Source of the DNA: Rotaria sordida
Taxonomy: Eukaryota > Rotifera > Eurotatoria > Philodinida > Philodinidae
Direction: 5' to 3'
Assembly: GCA_905250125.1 (NCBI GenBank)
Contig: CAJNOL010000643.1
Span: 51,881 to 115,880 of the forward strand
Length of the DNA stretch: 64,000 nt
The translations under genes were made by a program, and so were the position numbers. Numbering within the stretch: the first letter of the stretch is position 1; each line of letters begins with the position of its first letter. This document shows, piece by piece, positions 10,998 through 22,100 of the stretch. The notes beneath the pieces were generated by a model. The model did not search any database. It was not told the DNA's origin and saw nothing but the letters and a program-made list of their open reading frames with translations.

Positions 10998-13260
10998 TTT
11001 AATAGTTGATTTTTTTATTTTTTTATTTTTATTAGGTTTTTGTTTTACTATATCTGATATTTGAAGTTGACTGAAATGGTGTTTTTTTCCTTTTTCGTTG
11101 ATAATCAAAGATTAATCATTGCAGTATTCGAACTCAAATAAATGAATCTATTAATCGTTGATATGATAGTTAAGTCATTTTTTTCATAAAGATCTCTATT
11201 GTTGTTTAAAAAACAAAATCAATAATTCTTTTGTAGCTTCAATTAAAAATGTGTGTTTTTCCATATGTATAACTTAATTTCCACTTACCATATACTGAGT
11301 TGAGTGCAACAGAGTAACTGCTCTGTGTTAGAAGACTCGAAGAATCTTATTGAAATTGTCTTCGCTGATTCGATGAAAGCAGCATAAGAGCTCTTTTTTT
11401 CTATAGAAAAGCGAACTGTATATGTCCTCCTGATATTTTTTTTTCTAACGATCAACAAAATATTCTGCAACCCACTATTAATAAAGTTCAATCGACAAAG
11501 TTTGTAAATCTAAAAGATGAATTATGAAATTTTTTACTTGTAAAGAAAAATCTACGAAATATCTTTTTTAGCTGTGCATTTGTAAAGTTTTTCTTATCTG
11601 ATTTAGGACTTTTAAAGTCTTCCATTATTACAGTTTCGAATGCATTCTGTCATTCAATTCAAAAAGAAATTTAGAAATACAATTGTAACAAAGATCACAA
11701 AGTTCAATGAATATTGAAATTCTATATTAAGACAGAATTTCTTGGGTACTAGAGCTATATTTGCTTAATTTTGATAGAACAATGATGAACTATAGTAGTA
11801 GAGCTACTGGCAACTTCAGTTTTGTCTATTTCACATAGAATACAGGATTAAATAAAAGAGAATAAGAAAGAAGAATAAGAGATAAAGATAAATGATCACA
11901 TCATATGTAAGCAAAGTAATTATCGATATACATATTAGTTTATATTAAGAAAAGGGCTTTTAAAACATTCATGAATATTTCTGGCAAAAAGTTACGCTAC
12001 ATGTGCTCTTGTTTATTTTCAGTAGATTGATATGTACATTCATTAGTCTTATCATTTCCCGCTGACTTTTATATATATATATCTTCGTTGCACAGTAGTG
12101 ATTTGAGTTTGTACAGTAAACTATAAGAATTATAACTATTTTCAATATTGATCCTATTATAGTATTTTACAATAATCTATAAAAGGAAGAACTCATTTTG
12201 TCGTTTTGGTAAATACCTAAATCGAAAGTAAAATTAAGCATACAACTCTGTTCTTACTTATAAATCAACTTGAATGTTTGACAGACTGGTATTTATCTTT
12301 TCAACTAATATTGATATGATTATAACTACATTTCTATTCAATCAATAATATTGCAAATAAACTATATTTATCCAACTATCATATTGAATCTGTTTTTCGT
12401 GCATTATTTTATTAGTATACCTTGATAAATTGATCTTATTGAAGATATGAATATATCAATACAGAACTAATTCGTGATATTTTGTATTGCAATTGAATTA
12501 AATGTTCATCTATTGATTGAACTCAATGTCACATATGTTTTTGATACTGAAGTTTAATTTAAAGCAAAAAAAAACCCGTTGAATATTTCTTTTTGAAGAT
12601 AGCTATTCAAATCCAAAATAATTTTGTTTTAAGACAAATGCAAAAAATATAACTAATAAAAATGTTTTTTGTCTGTGGAAGTAACACAATACAATCAGGT
12701 TGTATTTTGATCTTCGAAGAATTATATCAAAAACTTTCAAAATTTAATTATAATTTATTTCTAATATATAGAATTTTATAAAAGCTTAGATGTCGCTTCG
12801 AATCAAAATATTAATTATACTGTTCTTCTTCTATCTGAAATCAATCGATCAATAATGATTAAATCTTTCTTTTTAAAATATTATTAAATTTTTTTTATTC
12901 TCATTTATTCTTAAATATTTGGTATAAAGTGCACATGGAATACGCACATGATTTTTCTTTATATGTTATTTTGATGTAAATGAAGAACGTTAGAATACAC
13001 TACACAGTTCGTATGTTATTATCACTTTTCTTTCTTTACTTCGTCTACATATTCATCGAGGTCTTATTATTATTTCTTCTATCTATTGTCATTTTCTTAA
13101 TGTACTTTTAACTATAACAAACACAGTAAATCAAATTTGAGATTATTATACAACCGACAATAATTACTTGATATGAACAAAAATAAAAGAAGAACATTGC
13201 ATGTTATTATTTTAGATAAAATATAAAAAAAAGTTTTTTGTGTTGATATAAGACAAAATA
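10998..13260. other. Intergenic, no feature recognised
   Basis: AT-rich sequence without supported exons, RNA genes or long repeats. The first 160 bp are the 3' UTR of LOR copy 2; the last few hundred bases should hold the promoter of the RRM gene. Confidence 0.5.
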
Positions 13261-14608
13261 ATGAGCGAGTAAGTGTAAATAAATAATTTTCAAAATCTAT
13301 AAAATATTCTTCATAATCGATTTTAGTCGTCAAATATTTATTGGAAATTTATGTAATGTATCAAATGAAGCACTACGTACATATTGTGAAACATACGGTC
13401 CATTAACAGAATTATCATTAAATCGAGATAAAGAGAATAATGTAAATTATTTTTTTATTTTTTATTTTTGTTTATAATCTAATGTTATTTTTGTTTTTGT
13501 TAATATTGTAAAGATTTATCATTGTTTTGCTTTTGTTACTTTTCAATATACTCGTGATATATCACAATTTATGTCTAGTCGACCACATTTTATATGTGGT
13601 GAAGAAGTATTTGTTAAACGAGCATTACCACGTTCAACTTCATCCGTACCTGAACGACTTATTGTTACTAATCGATTAATTCTACAAGATTTAAATAAAT
13701 ATGATAAATATCTTGTTCGAAATTATTTTCAAAAATTTGGCTTTGTTAAAAAGATTGATATTGATTATGGTTTTATTGATTATGAGGTTAGTCTTTCATT
13801 GTATTTAATTTAAAAAAAAAAAAACTAAAAATAATAAATATCCTAGGATTATGATGCTGTTGATCGTGTTTTACTTGCTCGACCACATTATATTCGAGAT
13901 AAAGAAATATTTGTAACTAAATTTGTTCCATCCGATCAAAAAGATAGTCTAGATAATTATTATTTACGTGGAAATAATTATCATCATCATCATCATCATC
14001 ATCATCGATTAAATACAAATAATAATCATCGACATTCAAATAAAAATGAACAACATGATCGAATTATGAAAATATCAACAGATACAATTAAATCTTCATC
14101 TACTAAAAAATTTGAAAAAGATTCATCCGAAATTGTAAATGAATATTCTATTGAATTTTTTTTTTCTTTAAAAGTTTTATTTTTTATTTTTTTTTGTATT
14201 AATTAGGCATTGATTGATAAACAATGTGATAGTGATGATGAAAAAGAAGGTGAAGAAATAGATAATAATTATTTAAATATTCAATATGAACATCTTGAAG
14301 AAGAATTTGAACGATATAAAAAAACAAAAGAAATTGAAATATGTGCTTTACGAATAGACTTAGAACGTACAAAACGACAATTAGCTGATATAACACAAGA
14401 AAAACTTGATATTTTATTAAAAAATCAAAAATTATTTCATAATGAATTAATACTTCGTCTATCATCTAATAATATATTAATTCATTCACAAACAGCTGAA
14501 GATTTTTTTCATTCATCTTCAGATCAATTAACAAAAAAACGTAAATTAACAACATCGCCACCACCATCACCATCATCAAGTCATCGTGAATATGAATATT
14601 ATTCATAA
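13261..14608 (+). CDS. Two-RRM RNA-binding protein
   Basis: Five exons: 13261-13268, 13327-13441, 13514-13786, 13847-14134 and 14207-14608, giving 361 aa. The first RRM begins at residue 4 with RNP2 RQIFIGNL and has RNP1 HCFAFVTF. The second starts near residue 75 (LIVTNRLIL...YDKYLVRNYFQKFGFVKKIDI) with RNP1-like YGFIDYEDYDAV. After this come a His-rich run (about 9 His), a charged Lys/Asn/Ser segment, an acidic stretch, a predicted coiled coil (about residues 235-305, with LEEEFERYKKTKEIEICALRI) and a Ser/Pro tail. The start is inferred: the only in-phase ATG is an 8-nt exon (ATG AGC GA) followed by GTAAGT, which joins to give MSDRQIF. The RRM arrangement recalls hnRNP/DAZAP-type proteins, but no orthologue is certain. 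It would act in RNA processing or translation. Confidence 0.8.
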
Positions 14609-14835
14609 GAAAAACAATTTATTGACTATTAGTAGTTTATTTTACTTGTACCTTTGTTTTTGTTTTTTGTTTATATATATTCAAAGTTTTTCTTTGATTG
14701 TGATTGCATGCATATATTTATACATATAGTATACCTACCTATCTTTGTATTTTCTTCTATTTTTGTTTTATTTGAAAGAACTTTTGTGATAAACTTGATA
14801 TTTGTTTTTTTTTTGGTCTTAACTATATTCTTCTC

Positions 14836-15818
14836 TTAAGAGGAACATACTCAACTGTCGGACACCGTTCGACTTTATATTATGGTCAGGATTATCGATA
14901 TTTTTTATGAGGAGGGGGACTAAAAATTTGGCACAGAGTCCGAAAATATTACTAAAAAGTGTTTTCATCCTCGGAGTGTTAGAAATAGAGCTCATCGGGT
15001 CCAGATCCGAAAACTCTTGGATCTAATAGGCTCTAGTTAGAAATGATAATTGGGAACAGAAAGTAGATGGAAAGAACGAAACCCACTATGACCTGGCGCC
15101 TCCCACAACAAACGACCTGTCACTCGGTCGTTCCTCTTCAAACCTATTCACCACGCAATAACATTGTCTGCTTATTTTTATTCCAGTATCTGCTAGAGAG
15201 AGGCAAATGGTATTTTAAAATCCGATTCCTGTCTAAAATTACCATGAAGTTGTATAAAATTGGCAATAAGTTGGACACTTTGGAGAGCCCTTCTACCTCT
15301 CTTAACCGAGAACTCTGATTATGGCTACGAATTGGCTTTGGTGAGACGAAGACAAGCTGAAAAATTTTCGAGCCCTTGCGTTACTGATAAAGGGTTATGG
15401 ACGTTTTAATGAAATTCTTCCTAAGAACAAGACATTGCCTATCAACGAAAACTGACATGTCCTTCTTGATATATTCGGTTTTTAAGTAGGCTTGATTATT
15501 GTGTCCTCGTACGGTAAACTGCTGCTCTTTTTGAAACTAAACGAATATCTCGAAAAAGACATGTTCATTTTCGTTCAGGGCAATCTAATGACTATCAAAA
15601 GTGTCTATAGGTCAAACTTCAAGTAGAAACTCTTTGTTTTTGATTTTTCGACAATGTTTTGCTCTCGGAAAAAATTTCATTAAAATGTCCATAACTTTTT
15701 ATCATTAGTCCATGAGTCCGAATCTTTTTAAAACTTGTCTTAGTCTTATCAAGACCTACTCGTAGCCATAATATGAAGTCGAACAATGTTCAACAGTTGG
15801 ATGTATTCTCTCGTTAGT
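14836..15818. repeat. Foldback element interrupted by a 432-bp insertion
   Basis: The ends pair: ACATACTCAACTGTCGGA near 14845 against TCCAACTGTTGAACATTG in reverse near 15790. Further in, TTATGGACGTTTTAATGAAATT (15395 region) pairs with AATTTCATTAAAATGTCCATAA (15675 region), and GACATGTCCTTCTTGATATA pairs with the 15550-15570 segment. The centre is near 15515. The left arm is split at ATTATGG by the 14886-15317 insertion; removing it restores arm symmetry. Confidence 0.8.
14886..15317. mobile_element. 432-bp insertion with 7-bp target-site duplication
   Basis: ATTATGG occurs at 14879-14885 and again at 15318-15324, directly flanking this segment. The matching position of the opposite foldback arm (about 15768-15775) has a single copy. 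The insert is richer in G+C than its surroundings and has no convincing ORF or terminal inverted repeats. Its class is unknown; a SINE-like or solo-terminal-repeat origin is possible but no RNA polymerase III box is clear. Confidence 0.65.
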
Positions 15819-16984
15819 TAGCGTTAAATCATAAACATTCAAGTGTTAATCTGATAAGATTTATCAATTTATACTATTGGATATTCATTCTAAAAAATAC
15901 AAAGTTTTTTGTCCTGGAAAATTTCTAATATAACAACAAATCTAAATTTCATTCAGAATATTACACAACTTCACAAAAATTTTTCTAAATGCATGCTGAG
16001 AATTCATTAGCGACATGTCCTTTTTTTTTGCTTACCGTCAATTTCATTTAATAGATTGAATGAATTAAAATCAATGAAGCAAACATTTCTTTTTTTTCAA
16101 CTACTACATCAATCAAACACAATATAACACCTTCGCTGGAGATGTCCCCTTTCGATTTCAATGATCTTATCATAATTGTATAAAAGAACACGTTTAAATG
16201 TTTAATTGCAATACTTATTTTCTCATTATTACGTTTCATTTAGTCTGATGTAAGAAAAAAAAAACTACTAGAGACAGATTAGAATGTTGAAGCATTAAAA
16301 TGCTATTAAAAAAATCTTTTCTTTTCAAGATTATGAAATGATTTTTCTTATTATTTAAAAAAAAAAGTTGCCTAATGTCATTGAAAAAGTATGTGTGCTT
16401 TTAATGGCTTCAAAAATTTACTGTCTTCAATTGTGTTTATACAAAAGCCTATTTTCCTTAAATGTCAGATTAAACATTTTAAAGAAAAATTAGTAACATT
16501 TGAAATATAACGGATTCTTTTGAATAGAACTAAATAAATTATGAAAGAAGAATGTCTAAGTTATTTTTTAGACTTCTAATCGTTATCTAAACAATGTTTC
16601 AAATTAATACTAAAACATGATATTCTTTCGCCTATTAATAATCAAACAAGTTCTTTGATTAAGAAGTTCTATTTACCCTAATAAAACTTTGTTAAAATAG
16701 ACTCAGTCGAATTTATAAAAAATGAAATTATAACTTTTTTTTTTTTTTTGATGATCTTTGATAATATCACAATGATCGCCATAGAAGAACTATGATAATC
16801 ATTGATAGAGGTAATAAATCTTGAACAAAGGAACAAATTTTACTATATCAGATAAAACTTTTCATGCTAATCATAGTAGAAATTTCCTATAAAGCTAAGA
16901 GAATTTAGAAAATAAAATTCATAATTTAAGCTCTATTTTATTAAAACTATATTCATTTTTCTTTTCTACAAAATTTTTATCACG

Positions 16985-17005
16985 CACACACACACACACA
17001 CACAC
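16985..17005. repeat. (CA)n microsatellite
   Basis: About ten uninterrupted CA units in gene-free DNA. Confidence 0.9.
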
Positions 17006-17521
17006 ATATACCTTCATTTGAATCTACTGAATAGTAAAGAACAAATATATGAAATGTTATTATTTGAATTGAAGCTGTTCAACTGCATCAGCATTTTAAA
17101 TTTTTTTATTCACTATGATTTAATACAAATATCCAAAATGGAAATCTTTCAATTTGATTTTAAAATAACAATTATTTCTAACACTTTATCTTGTTCAAAA
17201 ACATAAAAAAAACATCAAACGAATCTATCGGCATCTGAAAGCACCTTTCATACATAATACAATACGGTTCATTGTCTTCAAAAAAAATATATTCCATCTC
17301 CGCAGGACACTAAATTTAATATGTTTATTCATTTCATTTCTTCTCGTTTTTTTTTTGTGTCTTAACACATCCTCTTCAATGAATGAAACAAGCCAATTGA
17401 GCTCTAGGTGTAGTTTGTTTGCATTATGTATTTTTACAGACAATAATAAAAACAAAAAAATATCACACATACTGTCAAATAAAACAAACGAAATCTAATC
17501 TCGTTTTTTTTTTGTTTTCTG

Positions 17522-18598
17522 TTAGATCATTTTTAACCATTTCGATTGTATAGAAAACAAATCAAATGATGATGGACGTTTTTTTATTGAAAGATCCAGA
17601 GGAATATCTGACGATGATGATTTTGGAATAAGTTTTTTAAATATTCGTTGTCGTTTTGGTTTTAATATAGGTAATGATGGACATATTTCACCAAATTCTG
17701 ATGTTATTTTATCAATTATTGATTGATCATTTGTATTTGATTCAACAATATTATCAATTAAAAATGATGAATAATTTGGCGGAGATGGTGGTGTTAATAG
17801 ATTAATAATTGACATTGGATTTGTTGTTGATAGAATTGGTGATCTAGATGTTGATGAAGATGGTGAATGAGGCGGTGTTGGAACTAATGGACATGTTGAT
17901 AATGTTCGATTGATTGTTTCACGTTGAATTATTGTTGGAGAAAATGATGAAGAATTTTTTATAGGTGATGATGGAGATAAACATAAACAATGACCAAATG
18001 ATGTTATAGTATTCATCATTGTAAAACGTAGAGGAATATATAATGATGATGATAATGAAAGATCTTTTAGACGAATAGAATCATTTAATAATCGATCATT
18101 TGAATCATAAATTGATACCTAAAAACAAAAAAAGAAAAGAAATCAATATATTTTGATTGAATACTTGAATAAAATTCATTTCTTTCTTTTTTCTTTTTTC
18201 TACCTGTGTCATCGGTGAATGGGGTAAAACTTTTTCAATATATGAACGAAGAATTCGAAGAGGCATTGAACCTTGACATTCAAGATAACGACGAGCGAAC
18301 TATAATAAAGAATATTGAATAAATAGCACAAAGAAAAAAAAATAAAGAGAGAACATACTTGTATAGATGCATGATCACTAGTAGATGATTGTGGACAACT
18401 AAAAGAAAAATTCTCTTCTTATGTTTTATAGCAAAAAATTTTGATTTACCTGCATTTAGTATCTAATTCAATATAAACATATTCTTCATTTTTTATATTT
18501 TCTATTAAATATAAAACATATGGAATGAATAATATTAATAAAAGATAAAAAAAAAAAAATGTCTTACTTTTGTGAGATTTTGCTCGTCGATTCTTCAT
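17522..18598 (-). CDS. RAWUL-like protein with PLDLS CtBP-binding motif, copy A
   Basis: Five exons in transcript order: 18598-18568, 18501-18450, 18398-18359, 18299-18204 and 18118-17522, giving 271 aa. Residues about 42-104 match the RAWUL ubiquitin-like fold of Polycomb RING-finger (PCGF) proteins: RRYLECQGSMPLRILRSYIE, then VSIYDSNDRLL, then RLKDLS, ending LYIPLRFT, against R-Y-x-R-C...L-K...Y-E-x-x-P-L-x-D...L-P-L-K-Y in BMI1. No RING finger is seen upstream. The rest is Ser/Pro-rich and disordered, with conserved IINLLTPP and IIDKITSEFGEICPSL blocks, then IPLDLSIKKRP near the C-terminus, matching the PxDLSxK motif that binds CtBP co-repressors. By inference it is a nuclear adaptor between Polycomb-type RAWUL partners and CtBP. 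A paralogue lies at 58495-59461 on the other strand with the same exon pattern and an identical last-exon length (597 nt). Confidence 0.75.
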
Positions 18599-19160
18599 GA
18601 CGTGTTGTCCTGTCAGGGAAGAACGAGAGAGAACGCGTGTGTGTGTGTGTGTGTGTTTGTCAGTGAAGGAGAAGAAATGAATGAATGCAATGTGCGTGTG
18701 TGCATGCGCGTTCGCTTCTCTTTCTTCCTTTTTGCCCTTTCTTTTTTTCTTCTCAAGTGAGAACGATAGATAGGAAACTAAAATGAAAGATTAGATCGAT
18801 GACCAATAGAAAATTCAATACTCTACTTGTTTCATCCAATAAAACAACTGCAATTATATTTAGTGATGATGGTCTGTCCCGTCCTGTTTACTCTCGCTTC
18901 GTCTAATGCATATATATATATGTGTGTGTATGTGCCCGCTTGGTCTCAACTCGTCTAGTACATTCAACTGAGTAATGCGACGAGAAGAAAAGGAAGAAAA
19001 AGAAAGAAAAAAGAGAAAGAAACAACTCTATATTCGCATATTTGATTAGATCTATAGTGAGACAGAACAGAGAAAGATCGAGTGATGACAACGAATAAGT
19101 TTTATATTTTGTTTTCTCTGGCCTGTGGCCGAAGGAAATGACTAATGACATCAATGTGCA
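18599..19160 (-). promoter_or_regulatory. Upstream region of RAWUL copy A, conserved with copy B
   Basis: Read on the minus strand, this region aligns by eye with 57770-58494. Shared words, in the same order, include GCGGGCACATACACACA, GAGAGTAAACAGG, AAAGGGCA.AAAG.AAGAAA and ACACATTGCATTCA. It contains a (GT)n run (18636-18656) and a TA/TG run (18911-18930). It is likely promoter and 5' UTR. Conservation beyond the coding exons suggests regulatory function or a fairly recent duplication. Confidence 0.6.
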
Positions 19161-22100
19161 ACAGATGATGTTTCCTATTCGCTCGTTAGTTTTTTTTTTT
19201 TCTTTTTTTTTGTATGAGGACGATGATCATTCTTTTATCTTTTCTCGTCTATCAATTTAGAAAAAAGAATCACAGAAGAGTGTGAAGAAACGGAAGATTG
19301 AAAGAGTGAAAAATTAATGTATGTCTCATGTAAATGTTAATTACATAGTAGGGACAGAGAAAAATTCTTTCATGCTGTTCATCATCATCTATATGTATAA
19401 ACGAACGCATAGGAAGTTAACAAAAAAAAAAAAAAAAAAAATTAAACATTCTCAGCCAGTGGTCTGATACAGACGAGTAAAGATAAAATTAATTCAATTA
19501 TCTTTCAGTTGGATTTCTCATGATAAACCATAAATGAAAAATATCAGACATTGTATTAGTATTCAAATGATACAAATGGTTTGATTTACTAACAAAGAAA
19601 AAAAAAAAGAAAAAGCTTAAGGCGATCATGTCTGTTTTCACTCGGTTGATGGAGAGGAAGATGTCTATCAAATGTAAATGCTATTTTTTTCCAAATAGTT
19701 TGTTTATGAGATGAAATCTATCTTTTCTAATATTAAAACTATTAAAAAAACGAAACAACAATCAAAACGGTTGATATATATTTATATGTCTCTTGAGATA
19801 TTGATAAATGACTTTTTCTTAGTAGTTTTATATGACATAGATGAATATATATACAATCGACGAAGTCGTTTCAATACTTCTTTTTTTTTTCTCCTTTATT
19901 TCATTTTCACATCATTTCACTATTAAGAGGGTCTATCGAAGCGAATATGTAGTGTAATCATCGCATGAAGATTGTATCTTAGCCGCACGGCATGTATATG
20001 CGTGCCAATCACCATGTGGCCTAGACATCTCGTTTGCATGAACCAATAAAAAAACTAATGTTGACAGCATATCCCTCTTGAGAATATATTCACACTAGAA
20101 GGTGTTCTTCTGTTATCGTTATTGTCGACATTAATAAAATGTGATAGAATGAACAAATGAGTTTGCTTTTGTTACCGAAAAAAGAAAAAAAGACTAAGAT
20201 CAAAGACATTATATATTTGCCGATCATCATCATACATATCTAATTGAGCTTGAAGACAAACTAACTTGACCAATCTTTCAATGTCATTAGAATTATTATC
20301 TATAAAAAACTAATATATTTTACAGATGGTTCAATACAAAAAAAGAATTAGTTTAACTTATCAAATCATCATTAATAACGAAGATGTGTCATTTGAAAAA
20401 CGAAAAGAGATGATTATTACTATTAGTTTTCATCAATGAATATGTATGTGTATATTAGACATTCGTGACACACGCATATTTTAAGGATTAGTACAAAGCT
20501 TTAATTGGATCTTTTCTTTTTTTTTTCTCCGCATGCCTCGAAGGAATTTATATCGGCGACTAGCATCAAGTGTTCATTCTTTCTTTTCTCTTGTTTTCAT
20601 TGGATGATGTTGTTAAATGAACCAATCATTTAAATGATGACATGAGCAAACAGAAGCGATAAGCGCAATAGTATACTTCCGGTGCTACGTGTATTCGATT
20701 TAAGAATAACAGCTGACACTTGTCTCGTTTGTTTCATCAATTGAGGTGTTTGTTCTTGCTTGAGTGCTAATTAATTCCATCTGTAGTCAACATTGTAGAC
20801 AAACAAATCTAATTTTTATATTGTATACAACGAAAAACAAAAAGGAAAAAAAATCTGTGATTTTTCTTTTTTTTATCAGCTTATTTTTATTAAAGTGAAA
20901 TTAAATGTTTATATAAATGCCAATCGAATATTTGAAATAGTGAATTGAAAAAGATAGAATATTTTACAGAAAAAGAAAATTATTTTGTTTTCATTAAAAT
21001 TCATTTGATTATAATCTATAGAGAATCACTTCTAATCGTAGAATCTGAAATGATCTTGTCAGTATGAATTAGTTTATGGAATGAAATATTTTGAATAGAT
21101 TTTCAAGTGAAAGTTTTCTTTTTTTTTTTTTTTTTTTTTTATGATAACAAATGTTTTTCTTCCTATTTATGAAAACTATGTTGATTCGATAGTGATGGTA
21201 TAATACAATCTTATCCTATTATCAAATAACAAGCATGTACAATTGATATGTAGTTAACTTGAATATGTCTAATGTATTTGAACAAAAGAAGACAGATGTT
21301 TCTCAGTATAGGTGTGAAATTAGATGCCAAAAAATGCCTTTTCCTTTTCTTTGCATGATTCTATATCGACAAAAATACATATAATTAGTAATACATACCA
21401 AAAAAAATTCTATTAAAACTTAATAGATGCAAAGAAAACTTTTTAATAAAAGAGAAAAGATGTTTTTTTTTTTCGATGAAGATGTAATTTCTTTGTCGGA
21501 GGACTTCGTTTCTTCAAATATTTTAATTATATATGTATCATAAAATAATAATAATTATTATTTCGAAATCGAACTCATTTCTCTTTTTTTTAACGATAAA
21601 CATATATTTTCTCAATTATTCTCTTATGTCTCATTGAAATGTTGTTTTCATTCTATCATCTTTACGCAATAAGTAATAATAAGAGTACGAAAACAAAGTA
21701 GTCACTAATCGTATCCAATTAGATATATGACAGCATTTTATGCCGATTAGTACATATGTGTGACGATTATGATATTAATCATTTCATTTTGAATCTGAAA
21801 ATTAAATTTTAGTTAAGTATTATATATTCTGTGATGGTGAACTCTTTAGAATAAAACAATCAATTGATGTACCGACGTAGGTATCATAAATCATTTTCTA
21901 TTGTGTAAATTAGCATAAACATTGATGATTTAGAAGAAAATTCTTTCGATATTTTCTATATTTTTTTTTTCTTGTGAATAATACGACATATGAAAATGAA
22001 AAAGCGAATGTGTTATTGTGAAAGTTGATAAAAAATAAATTGAACAATAAATATGCAGTGATTGAGTATATATCGAAAACATGGAAATGCTTCACTCATC

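Larger units (their letters stand above)
14609..17521. other. Intergenic with foldback element and CA microsatellite
   Basis: No gene is supported. The stretch contains the foldback element at 14836-15818 with its own insertion, and a (CA)n run at 16985-17005. The last 50 bp before 17522 are the 3' side of the minus-strand RAWUL gene. Confidence 0.6.

Noticed and set aside
15067..15318. 83-aa open frame
   Set aside because: Lies inside the 432-bp insertion, ends at its boundary and shows no protein-like conservation or motif.
16985..17005. CA run as a functional Z-DNA element
   Set aside because: It is a short common microsatellite with no gene nearby; nothing supports a role.
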